Shown: positions 1 through 12,500 of the stretch, piece by piece | Position numbering within the stretch: the first letter of the stretch is position 1 | Layout: each line of letters begins with the position of its first letter | From: Atopobiaceae bacterium | Lineage (GTDB): Bacteria; Actinomycetota; Coriobacteriia; Coriobacteriales; Atopobiaceae | Length of the DNA: 59,465 nt | Reading direction: 5' to 3' | Assembly: GCA_017533825.1 (NCBI GenBank) | Contig: JAFWIE010000016.1 | Location: 1-59,465, forward strand | Notes under the pieces: model-generated | Told to the model about the DNA's origin: nothing | Database searches by the model: none | The model's input: the letters and a program-made list of their open reading frames with translations, nothing else | Program-made: the position numbers and the translations under genes

Positions 1-3000
1 ATCTGGATCTTTGCGCCGGGCAGCTCGTCCTCGCCGCCCACGGCCTTCTTGGACACGCTGACCTTGGTGAGCGCGTCCTCGATGAGCAGCGCGCCGCCCT
101 TGACCTGCTTGCCGTCGGCCTTCACCGTGCCGTCGGGCTCGATGACGAACTCGATGTCGGAGGCCACGGTGTAGCCGTCCGGGGCCACGGTCTCGCGCAG
201 GGTGTAGGTGACGCCGGTCTTGAGGCCCTCGATTTCCTTGGCCTCGGTGCCGGAGGTCCACTCGAGCCTCTCGGTCTCGTCGCCCTTCTTGAGCTCGACG
301 ACCTCGCCGTCCCCGTCCAGGATCTGGATCTTTGCGCCGGGCAGCTCGTCCTCGCCGCCCACGGCCTTCTTGGACACGCTGACCTTGGTGAGCGCGTCCT
401 TCACGAGCAGGTGGCCGTCCTGGACCGTGGTGCCGCCGGACTTGACGGTGCCGTCCTTGTCGATGCTGAACTTGGTATCGCTCGCGATGGTGTAGCCGTC
501 GGGGGCCACGGTCTCGCGCAAGATGTACTCCACGCCGGCCTCAAGGCCTACGACCTCGTGCGCCTCGTTGGTGGACGTCCAGCTCGTGAATTCCTGCTCC
601 TTGCCGCTGGCGTCGGTGTAGAGAATCTGGATGGTGGCCCCGGCGAGCTCGTGGTTGTCCTCGTCCGTCACGTCGGTCTTGGACACCTTGACGGTGGTCA
701 TGGCGTCGTTGACCAGCAGCACGGTCTTGCCGCTGGCGGTGGCGATGGTCGCGCCCTTGGTCTCCACCGTGCCGTCCGCGTTGATCTTGAAGGTGGTGTC
801 GGCCGCGACCTTGTAGCCCTTGGGCGCAGTCTCTTCGTGCAGCGTGTATTCCACGCCTGTGGCAAGGCCCTTGATCACGTGCGCCTCGGTGGTGGATACC
901 CACTCGAGCTTCTCGGTCTTGTTGCCTCGCTTGAGCTCCACGACCTTGCCGTCCCCGTCCAGAATCTGGATGGTGGCACCCGCGAGCTCCTTGTCGTTGG
1001 TCACGTCATGCTTGGAGATGCTCACCTCGGTGATGGCGTCCTGCACGAGAATCACGCCGTCCTTGGTAACCGGGGCGCTCGCCTTGACGGTGCCGTCGGG
1101 CTGGATGGTGAAGGTCACGTCGGTGGCGATGGCATAGCCTGCGGGGGCCACGGTTTCGCGCAGCGTGTACTCGATGCCCGCGGTGAGGCCGACGACCTCG
1201 CGAGAAGCGCCTTCCTCGGAGATCCACTCCAGCGGCTTGCCGTCCAGCTTCACGACCTCGAGCTCGTCTCCCTCGCCCTTGGCCATGATCTGGATGTGCG
1301 CGCCGGCGATCTCGTGGTTGTCCGCGTCGGTGACGTCGGTCTTGGCGACCTTGACCTTGGTCTTCGCGTCCTTCACCAGCAGCACGGTATTGCCATCCCC
1401 GTCGGTGGTGGTCGCGCCCTTGGTGCTCACGTTGCCCTTCTCGTCCACGGTGAAGGTCGTGTCGGTGGCCACGGTGTAGCCGTCGGGAGCGACCTCCTCG
1501 CGCAGGGTGTAGGTCTCGCCGACCTTGAGGCCCTCGATCAGGTGCTTGACGGTACCGGTCTGGTCCTTCTTGGTCGTCCACGCGTCTACCTCGACGCCCT
1601 TGGAGTCAAGCACGCGCAGCCGCGCACCCTCAAGCTCCTCGTCACCAGTGATGTCCGTCTTCGACACGAGCACGCGGTTCTTGGCATCCTTGATGAGGAT
1701 GTGGTTGTTCTCGATGGTCTCCTTGCCGATCGTGACGGAGCCGTCCTCCCTTATAACGAACTCGGTATCGGTCGCGATGGTGTAACCCTCGGGCGCCACG
1801 GTCTCGCGCAGGGTGTACTTGACGCCGGTCTTGAGCCCCGTGATGACGTGGGCGGAGCCGTCGGAGTTCCACTCGAGCTTCTCGCCCCCGAGCACGACGA
1901 CCTCGCCGGAGGCGTTGAGCACCTGCATGTGCGCGCCCTTGAGCTCCTCCTCGCCCGTGATGTCGGTCTTCGAGACGGTAATCTTGGTCTTGGCGTCCTC
2001 GACCAGCAGCTCACCGTCCTGAACTTTCGTCGACGTCTTGCTGGCATCGATAGTGCCGTCCGCGTTGAGCGCGAACGTGGTCTCGGTCGCGATGGCGTAG
2101 CCCGCAGGTGCAACGACCTCGCGCAGCGTGTAGACGACGCCTGCGACAAGGCCCTTGACCTCGTGAGCCTCCTCGCCAGACACCCACTGGTCGAATACCT
2201 CTTCTTCGCCGTTATCACCCGCGTAAACGACCTTCATCTTTGCGCCGGGCAGCTCGAAGCCGTCAGCGATGTCGGTCTTCTTGATGCTGACCGTCGTGAG
2301 CGCGTCCTCAATGAGAATGGCGCCGGAGCTGGAGGTCTTCGCCTTGGTGGTGACGGTACCGTCCGCATTGAGCGTGAAGGCAATGTCGGTGGCGATGGCG
2401 TAGCCAGCGGGAGCAACGGTCTCGTGCAGCACGTAGTCGCCAGCCTTTAGGCCAACGATCTCGTGCGCTTTGCCCTTCTCGGAGGTCCATTCCACGTCGT
2501 TGCCACCGAGTTGGACGACTTCGAGCTCTCCCTCGGCATTCTCGTGCATGAGCTGGATCTTTGCACCCGCGAGCTCCTCTCCGCCGCCGACGGCGACCTT
2601 GGAGACGGATACCTTGGTGAGCGCGTCCTCGACGAGGAGCACGCCATCCTCGGTGACGGAGCCGGTCGTGGTGACCTTGCCTTTCTCGTCGATGGTGAAG
2701 GTGGTATCGGTCGCGACGGCGTAGCCGTCGGGGGCAACGGTCTCGCGCAGGGTGTACTCCTCGCCGGTCTTGAGGCCCTCGATGACGTGGACGCTCTCGT
2801 CGACGTTGTCTGTGGACTCGTTATCCTTGGTAGAGGTCCACTTCTCGACGACCTTGCCCTTGGAGTCGATGATCTGAATCTGGGCACCTTCGAGTTCCTC
2901 ACCGGAGGCGATGTCGGTCTTGGAGACCTTGACCTTGGTCTTGGCGTCCTTGATCAGGACGTGGTTGTCCTCGACGACGGTGTCTCCGATCTTGACCTTG

Positions 3001-3585
3001 CCGTTCTCGTCGATGGTGAACGTGGTGTCGGTGGCGATGGTGTAGCCCTCGGGGGCGACGGTCTCGCGCAGGGTGTACTGCTCGCCGGCCTTGAGGCCCT
3101 CGATGGTGTGGATGCCCTCATCGACGTCCTCCGTGGACTCATTGTCGGCCGCAGAGGTCCACTGCTCGACAACCTCGCCCTTGGAGTCGATGATCTGGAT
3201 GGTCGCGCCCGCAACCTCCTCGCCGTTGGCGATATCCACCTTGGATACCTTCACGACGGTCTTGGCGTCCTCGACAAGTACCGTGTGCGCGTCCTTGACC
3301 GCGGCAGCGTTTTCTTCCTGGAGCGTGGCCACGGTGCCGTCGGCGTTGAGCTGGAAGATGGTGTTGGTGGCGATGGTGTAGCCCGCGGGGGCGACGGTCT
3401 CGCGCAGGGTGTAGGTGACGCCCGTCGTCAAGCCCTTGACCGCGTGGGTCTTGCCTTCCTCGGAATCCCATTCGGTCACGACGTGCTGATCTGCATCCAG
3501 AATCTGGATGTGCGCGCCTGCGACCTCGGGGCCGCCTGCGATATCCGTCTTGGACACGTTGACCGCAGTCTTGCCATCCTCGACC
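1..3585 (-). repeat. SpaA repeat array A (11 complete units plus one partial)
   Basis: Tandem units of about 100-110 codons inside the giant adhesin. Each begins with a strand like VSKTDI or VSKKAV (candidate isopeptide Lys), has AGAxIQI and an LRETVAPxGY core (candidate catalytic Glu), and ends with LVEDAxT or LIKDAxT. Unit starts lie near 3570, 3255, 2935, 2615, 2300, 1990, 1675, 1360, 1030, 700, 385 and 78. The last two units are almost identical in DNA (about 1-80 against 321-400), which points to recent tandem duplication. Confidence 0.85.
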
Positions 3586-6500
3586 TCAAGCACGTTGTCC
3601 GTGACCTCGGGCTTGGAGAACACCAGGTTGTAGAGCCAGGACCACACAGCGTTGCCCTCATCGTAGGTCACGCTCTCGATCTCGCCCTTCTTGACCTCGA
3701 TCTGGATGGTCTTGTCGCTGAGCGTGTAGCCTGCGGGAGCCTTGGTCTCCTTGAGCGACCAGGTGCCGGACTCTGCGAAGGTGAACGTCGCGGTGCCGTC
3801 CTCACCGGTCGTGGCAACAACAGGGGTGACGTTCTCTTTGTCGGTACGCGTCAGGGTAAACTCAGCGCCTGCGAGCTTGAGGCTCTCGTCCTCGGCGTCC
3901 TTCTTGCGAACGGTGAGCTCCACGGGTGCCTCGTCATCACGATGGTCGACGATCTCGTTGGTGATTACGAAACCACGGGTCGCGTCAGACGCGACGGTTG
4001 GCGTGTAACCCTTGACCTCGTCCTCGGTCACGGTGTAGGTGTACGGCTCGCCGTTCTCGTCGTACTTGTCCAAATCCTCGAACGAGAAGAGCCACTCTCC
4101 GTTCTCGTTCGGCTTAACACTCGCGGAGTCGATCTTGGCATCGTTCTGCAACAGGTTGACGGTAATGGACTCGGGACGCGTGCTTGTGGCCTTGGATGCG
4201 TCATCCGCCCATTGCTTCTGGCCGCTGACGGTCGTCTTGACCACGTGCTTGTTGGTGATGGTGCCATTCGCATCCACGCGACCCTGCGTCACTGCGGCGT
4301 ACCCAGGCACTTTGTCCTCGGAAACCTGATAGACAACGGGCATCATGCCATCCATCGCGGGCAGACCAGTCCATTGTGCCTCATAGGTATTGCCCTTGTC
4401 GGCCACCGTGAGCTTGCTTGCATAGGTGCTGGTTACATCCACGTCGTTTGCCCACAGGTGCAGATACTGGGCGAAGTCCTTCGCGCTCGGACGCTTGTTG
4501 TCCTCGTTGCTGAAGTCGTCCCACGCCTTGGTGATCTTTACGTCCTGGGACTTCATTGTGTTGGTGATGGTGTAGCCTGCAGCAGCGGTACCGGTCACTT
4601 CGGCCGTGTAACCCTCGGGCACTACCTTCTCGCGCACGGAATACTGCTTTGCCGCGTTCTCGTAGACAGGCAGGTCGGTGAACGTAACGGGCGTCGCGCT
4701 GGCCAGCGTCTTCGTATCGTATACGTCCTTGCCCTGCAGCAGTTCCACCTCAATCGAGGCGTCAGCCGGCCATGCCATATCCTCGCGCTCAGCATTGAGC
4801 CACTTCTTGTCGACCGAGACCTCGGTGGTCTTGGGCGTTACGGTCACGGTGTTGGTCTCGTCCTCGTAAGTCGGCTTGCGCCCCTCGCCCTCGCCACTCT
4901 TCGCAGTGTAGACGGCATAACGTGCAGTGTTGGGCACACCCTTGTGGCCGTTGGCAAACGCAGTGCTCACTACCGTGCCGTTGCCCGGAATCTGCTGTGC
5001 CGCGGTCTCGTATTGCGACCAGTTACCCACAGCGCCGTTGTTGAGCTTGGCCATGTAGGTGACCTTAACCCAGTGATTGCGGTAGCTCCTCGCGTCGGGA
5101 ATCTCGACCTCAAGCTTGTTGCCATTAATCGTTGGAGTCGCTTCGACGTTTGAACCGTTCTTGCTCACGGTGCCGAATGCGGTGTGATCGTTCTCCTCGC
5201 CGAGGTCGACCACGGTGACGCGCGTGTCGGCACCATTCGCGAACTCGACACCGGCGACAAGCTCGTCAGTGATGGTTACGCTCGTAGCGTCGGCGGTCAC
5301 GTACGCCAGAATGTCGTAGTTGAAGGTCGTGTCGAACGCGTTGAGGTCAGCGTGGACGTCCTTGTTCACATACTTCTCTACCTCGGGCCCAGCCTCGGAG
5401 TTCGTGATGACGAAGCCATCAGCGGCACTTCCGGCTACCGTGGTGATAAACCCGGCGGGCACGCCTACGACGCTCGCCTCGGCAACGCCGTACTGTTTGC
5501 CCTCGTAGACTGGCAGGTTCGCGAACGTCGCACTCGTCTCGCTGGCGGTGAGGGCCTTGATGTTGTTCGTAGGAGCACCGTCAAACAGGAGTTCAACGGT
5601 AACCTCAGCACCCGCGGGCCAGCTGAGTTCCTTGCCCTTGTTGTTGGTCCACTTCTTCTGGACCTGTAGCGTGGTGGTCTTGGGCGTCACCGTTACGACG
5701 TTCGACTCGCGCTCGTGGCGATCCTCGAACTTGTCGTCGCTGGTGTCGTCGGGGGTTTCGGTACCATCTGTTTGGATAAAGACCTTGTAGCTAGCCTTGT
5801 TGTCGATGCCCCTGTGCTTGGCAATCTCAGATATGACGGTGCCGTTGTTGTTGATGGCCTTCTTTGCGTCCTCGTACTCGGCCCACGTGCTCACGGCGCC
5901 TTCGGCGTTGTTGAGCTTGGCAGTGAAGGTCACCTTGACCCAGTGGTTGCGCAGGCTCTTGGCATCATTGATCGTGACCTTGAGATTCTTGCCCTCGATC
6001 GCTGCGTTTGCCTCGACAGGATCGCCATCGGTGTCCACGGTCCCGTTTGCCTTGTGGTCGTTGGTCGTGCCCATGTCGGCAACCTTGACCTCGACGCCTT
6101 GCGTAAAGTTTATGTTACCGATGAGTTCGTCGTAGATCTCCACCTTGTCGGCATCGCCGGTAACGAATGCGAGGATGTCGTAGGTGAAGGTGGAGTCGAA
6201 CGCATCGAGGTCGGAGTGAACGTCCTTGTTCACATACTTCTCGATGGCAGGCTTGGCATCCTCGACCAAGAAGACCGTCTTGCCCTCGGCATCCGTGGTC
6301 GTCTTGCCGGTCGTCGTCACCTTGCCGGCCTCATCGATGGTGAACTTGATGTCGGTCGTGACGTCGTAGCCCTCGGGGGCGACGGTCTCGCGCAGGGTGT
6401 ATTCCGTACCCGCCGTGAGGCCTTCGATGAGCTTGGGCTCGGTGGTGGAGGTCCACTCAAGACGCTCGCCGGTGGCAGTGGTTACGACTTCGCCCTTGCC

Positions 6501-9500
6501 GTCGAGCACTTGAATCGTGGCTCCCTCGAGTTCCTCCCCGTTGGCGATGTCGGTCTTGGCGACCTTGACCGCAGTAAGAGCGTCCTGGATGAGGAGCGCG
6601 TTTCCTTCCACGGCCTTACCCTTGACGATTACGTTACCGTCCTGATCAAGGGTGAAGGTAATCTCGGTGGCAATGGTGTAACCAGCCGGCGCGACAGTCT
6701 CGCGCAGGGTGTACTCGACACCGGTCTTGAGACCAGTAATAGTCTTCGCCGTATCGCCGGACGTCCAGGAGAGCTCTTCGCCCGTAGCGGTCTTTGCGAC
6801 CTTGTATTCGTCGTTCTCATCCTTGACGAGAATCTGGAGCTCAGCACCGGCCAGCTCTTCGCTGCCAGCAATAGCCGTCTTGGAAACGGTGAAAGTGGTC
6901 GGGGCATCCTTGATGAGAATGACGCCGTCCTTCTTTTGTGCGCCGGTAACGGTTACCTTGCCATCGGTATCGATGGTAAAGGTGATAGCGGTTGCAATCT
7001 TGTAGCCGTCGGGCGCGACGGTCTCGGTCATGGTGTAGAGCTCGCCCGTCTTGAGACCCCTGATGACGTGGATGGCCTCGTTCTCTTCCGTCTCCGAGTC
7101 GTCAACGGCAGAAACCCAGCTGTCTGCAATCGTTCCCTCCGAGTCGGTTATGACAATCGTTGCACCCGGGAGCTCGACATCGTTCGCGATATCCACCTTG
7201 GAGACCTTGACTTCGGTTCGCGCGTCTTGCACCAGCAGGATGGTGTTGCCATCCCCGTCGGTCGTGTGGGTGCTCTCGGTAGTCACCTTGCCATACTTGT
7301 CGATCGTAAAGGTGGTATCGGTGGCGATGGTGTAGCCGTTCGGAGCTATGACCTCATGCAGGGTGTAGGTACCAGCTTTAAGACCCTCGACGACGTGAGG
7401 CTGCGTGGTGGAAGTCCACTCCGCCTTGTTGCCGTGAATGTCCTTAGCCACCTCGTCATCCTGATTCAGAATCTGAATCTTGGCACCTGGAATCTCTGCG
7501 CCACCATCAACATCTACCTTGGAGATACTGACTCTGGTGAGCGCGTCCTCGATGAGGAGCACGCCCCCCTCAGTGACGGAGCCGGTCGTGGTAACCTTTC
7601 CGCGCTCGTCGATGGTGAACTTGGTTTCGGTAGCAATCGCGTAGCCGTCGGGGGCGACGGTCTCGCGCAACGTGTACTCCTCGCCGGTCTTGAGGCCCTC
7701 GATGACGTGCGGCTCGTCGGTGGAGGTCCACTTCTCGACGACCTTGCCCTCGGAGTCGACGATCTGGATCTGGGCACCCTCAAGCTCCTCGCCGTTGGCG
7801 ATGTCGGTCTTTGACACGGTGACCTTGGTCTTCGCGTCCTCGACGAGCAGGACGGTGTTGCCCTCCCCGTCGGTGGTCTTGGTGCCGGTCGTGGTCACCT
7901 TGCCGCGCTCGTCGATGGTGAACGTGGTGTCGGTCGCGACGGCGTAGCCGTCGGGGGCCACGGTCTCGCGCAGGGTGTACTCGACGCCGGTCTTCAGGCC
8001 CTCGATCAGGTGCGGGCCCTCCTCGCCCTCTACCTTGCCGGAGACCCACTGCTCGACGACCTTCTCCTCGGTGGTGCCGTCTTCCTTCTTCACGGTCTCG
8101 ATGATCTGGATGGTCGCGCCCTCGACCTCCTCGCCGTCGGCGATGTCGGTCTTGGAGACCTTGACCTTGGTCTTGGCGTCCTTGATCAGGACGTGGTTGT
8201 CCTCGACGACGGTGTCTCCGACCTTGACCTTGCCGCGCTCGTCGATGGTGAACGTGGTGTCGGTCGCGATGGTGTAGCCCTCGGGGGCGACGGTCTCGCG
8301 CAGGGTGTACTCGATGCCGGTCTTCAGGCCCTCGACCACGTGCGCGCTGCCGTCGGAGTCCCACTCGAGCTTCTCGCCGTCGAGCTCGACGACTTTCCCC
8401 TCGGAGTCGATAATCTGGATGTGGGCTCCCTTGAGCTCCTCCTCGCCCGTGATGTCGGTCTTGGAGACGCTGACCTTGGTCTTCGCGTCCTCGACGAGGA
8501 GCACGCCGCCCTCGGAGATGGAGCCGGTCGTGGTGACTTTGCCGGTCTCGTCGATGGTGAAGGTGGTGTCGGTCGCGACGGCGTAGCCGTCGGGGGCGAC
8601 GGTCTCGCGCAGGGTGTACTCGACGCCGGTCTTCAGGCCCTCGATCAGGTGCGGGCCCTCCTCGCCCTCTACCTTGCCGGAGACCCACTGCTCGACGACC
8701 TTCTCCTCGGTGGTGCCGTCTTCCTTCTTGACCGTCTCGATGATCTGGATGGTCGCGCCGTCGACCTCCTCGCCGTTGGCGATGTCGGTCTTGGAGACGG
8801 ATACCCTCGTGGGAGCGTCCGTAACATTGAGCACGTTGCCCTCGGCAAGCTGTGGCGAACCAAAGATCAGGTGATAGATCCACGTCCAGACGTCATCTTC
8901 CTCAAGCTTGACTTCTACGTCACCACTCTGGTTAACGACAATGACATACTCAGCATCGTTCAGCAGGTAACCTGCAGGTGCTGTTTTCTCCTCAAGTTTC
9001 CACGTGCCAGGCGTGGTAAAGGTTACGAACGCTTTGCCATCCGAATCAGTAGTGTATTCGCCACATTCAGAACCCGTCTGCGTCTCTCCCGTCGCAGTTA
9101 CTTCATATACCGCTCCGGGAAGGTTCACGTTCTTGTCATCGGTCTTATGAATCGTCAGTTCGACGGGCAGTACACGCTCGCCCTTTTTGAGGCTGTTGGT
9201 GATGGTGTAGCCATTTGAAGCGTTGCCATCAGTCGCCGTGTAACCAGCGGGCACTTCAGTCTCAACTACCTGGTATTGAATGAGGGTATCGGTGGTGTTG
9301 CCATAATACTTGGGCAACGCTTCGAAGGCGAACGAGAGATCTTCACCACTTGGCACAGCGGTCCTTCCCTCCACGTTAGCCCATTCAGCTCCATCACCAT
9401 TCCTGCTTTGAAGCTGCACAGTGATGGGCTTGCGCGTCGTTTCCTTCGCGCTCTCTTCGTCATCCCAAACTTTATGTCCTCGTATGTCTATGGTCGGCAT

Positions 9501-12500
9501 GTGCGTGTTAATAAGGGTACCGCCATCAGAGATTGGATCATTCGTAGAGCTGGTGTACCCCGTGATGGAGTCTTCGGTAACCGTGTAAACAATTGACTGG
9601 CCATTCTCGTCAACCTGGGGCAGGTTTGCCCAAGTGGCGGTATAGGTACCATTGCTATTGTCTGTGACCGTAAGATCATTTGCATAGACATCAGTGACCT
9701 CAATGCTCTGGCCCTCGCCAACCTTGGCAAACAAATTGAGCTTGGCCTTGAACGAATCAGCTGTCGGCCGAGAATGATCCTCGTTGGCAAAGTCGTTCCA
9801 CTGCTTCGTGATGGTCACGCCGGCGGGCTCAATCGTGTTCGTGATGTTATAGCCGTCCTGCGTTGTCGAATAGCCTTCGATCTCCCTTTCGCTCACGGTA
9901 TAGGTATACTCGTAGCCATAGTCGTCGTATTTGGGCTGCGAGCCGAACGTGTACGTGTTGTTTGTCCACGTCGCCGATGCCTCGACGCTCTCCTCCACTG
10001 AGTCGGGCTTGGCACTCTTACGCTTCAGGGTCAACGTGATTTCCTTAGCATTGTCGTGGGTTTTCCCACCGTCAAGCCACGTCTTGGTACCGGATACTTC
10101 CACCGTTCCGCTCAGCTTGTTCTTTATGACAAATCCCTGCTCAGCACTGCCCGTAATCTCGGGTGCGGCATACCCATTCACTTGTTCCTCGGAAACCGTG
10201 TATACAATCGCCTTGCCGTCCTTCTTCTCAGGAAGACCGGTCCATGTATACTCCCAGTTCTTGCTCGCATCTAGCGTTACGGGACCGCCAGAAGCCTCTC
10301 CATCCGCCAACAGCTGCACGCTCACGGATGCGGGACGTGTGCGCTTCGCATTGTCGCCGTCAATCCATTCCTTCTCAACCGTTACGGAAGTCTGGCCAGG
10401 CGTATAGGAGTTGGTGACAACATAGCTGTTCTCGGAGTTGTCCTTCTGCGTGATTTGAGTCGAGTAGTTCGATACTTCGTCCTCGGTAACCGTATAGACA
10501 ATCGCAGCACCAGTCGTTTGGTCATACTTATAGAGGTCGGACCACGTGTGCTTCCACTGGTCGCTCTCGGAAAGGGTGATTTCCGATCCCACCTGTTCGC
10601 TGCCCGCGTGCAATCGCACCGTTATGCTCGTTGGACGCTTCTGATCCTGATTGTTCGAATCGTTCCAGATCTTCTCGACAGAGACGGATACCTTCTCGTC
10701 GCTCTTGTTTACGAAATTGTTAGTGCCTTCAACCTTGGTTGACGTATAGCCATTGATTGCGCCTTCGGTCACCTCATACGTATACGGGTTGCCCTCGTCA
10801 TCGTTCTTGTCGAGATTGGCAAACGTGTAGGTGTCTCCATTCCAAGCGGGCGTAGCGGTGACTGCTTGAGGCGTCGTATACTTGCTGCTTGTCCGCTTGA
10901 GCGTAAGCGTTACCTCATTGGCATTGTCGTGGTTTTTCCCACCGTCAAGCCACGTCTTGGTACCCGAGACGGAGGTCTTGTTGTCTGCCTGCTTGGTGTA
11001 GTTGTTGGTAACGGCAACGTTAGCCGTTTCATCAGCAGTAACTATCGCGCTGCCTGTCGTCACATCAAGACTATAGCCATCGACCTTAGCACCGGCTTCA
11101 TCCTCTGTAACGTTGTACGTACCAAGCGGTAACCCTGCGAGCGTCACACTCCCCTGACCAATGATCGTGCTGCCAGTTTTGGTAGTGCCGGATTCTATGC
11201 CACTGGTTCCCATCCAGTAATACGTGCCGTCTTTTTCGACATATATAGTAAACGGTTTACTGGAGATACCTTCGATTGTGCTTCCATCGCCCGTAACGGA
11301 CTTGCTCACGTTGAGGCTACCATACTGCTCATAGTTGTTCGTTAGATTGACAGTGGCTTCCTTGTTTTCGGCATCAAGCGTAGCGCTACCGGTAATGGTG
11401 GAACCCGTAGCCGTGTAGTGCCATCGATTAACGGTGGCCTGCCCAGTCTCAGTGACGGTATACGTTGTTCTAAGCGCCAGCCCCTCAATCACGAGCGGCG
11501 TGCGTGGAGTGACGGTCAACTCAACCTTGTTCGTGGAGGTCGAGCCGTCAGCGTTGATGTACTGCCCATCGGCGTTTGTGACAGTGACTTTGAACTCTGC
11601 ATCTTCACCGGCGCTCGAAGCCGCATCATCTGGACTGACATGCTTCAAGACGGTAAGCTTACCAATCTCGTAATTTGTATTTGTATTTGTAACCGTCAGC
11701 TTGGAATCAGTTCCGTCGTATAACACCACTACGGCATATTCGTTTCCAGACTTTATAGCTTTAACCGCAACTGTGTGCTCCCTTGCGTCATAAACAATGC
11801 CATCCTTAGTAGCGATAGTGCGGTCTGCAGAATAATCGGCTCCTGCGGGAATTACTTCTTGGATGGTATACGTGTATGTACCGAGCCTGTCCTGCTGAAT
11901 AGCGCCGTTTTGAATCAGGTTGAGCCCACCGAAGACGACAGTTGGACTGTTTTCGCTGACGGTCACCGTCATACTGTTGTTTGAATAGTCAATGACTGTA
12001 CCAGCACCAGAAGGCTTGTCCACAATATCCCACATACCCGGAACACCACCATCAGTGCCATTTTCTCTTATGAAGTTTTTGCCAGTCAGCTTGAATTGGA
12101 AGGTCTGTCCCTCCGGCCACCCCGATGAGAACTGCTTCGTAGCTTTTATATACGCCGTACCGCTCGCAGTGCTATTCTCAAACGTCACAACGCCAGTCTT
12201 GCCTTCGTCGTAGGTTATGGTCTTAATTTCTTTGTTGGTGCTGGCATCATATATCGTGTATCCACCTATACCGATACCCGTACCCGAATCCGTGGCATGA
12301 ACCACAACAATATATTGGGTCGGATCGTAAACGATGCCGGACTTTAACACCCTGCCATCGTCTAGCGTTACGCCATCAACAGGTACATCTTCGTAGAGTT
12401 TATAGCGGTAATCTCCCGCAGTCGCGAAGTCAAGATAGCCAAATATGATCATGCCATCGAGCTCATTTTGGGCGGTCAGTCTTCCGTTTTCTGCGCCTTC

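Noticed and set aside
7780..8883. 367-codon minus-strand frame
   Set aside because: Out of frame with the adhesin and made almost entirely of Arg, Gly, Asp and His from the repeated DNA; a shadow frame.
411..9218. Very long plus-strand open frames opposite the giant adhesin (411-2450, 2463-5153, 5715-7814, 8010-9218)
   Set aside because: They mirror the SpaA and Cna-B repeats on the other strand (periodic GLDG/GVGGDGVA-type translation), have no ribosome binding sites and stem from the codon bias of the real minus-strand gene.
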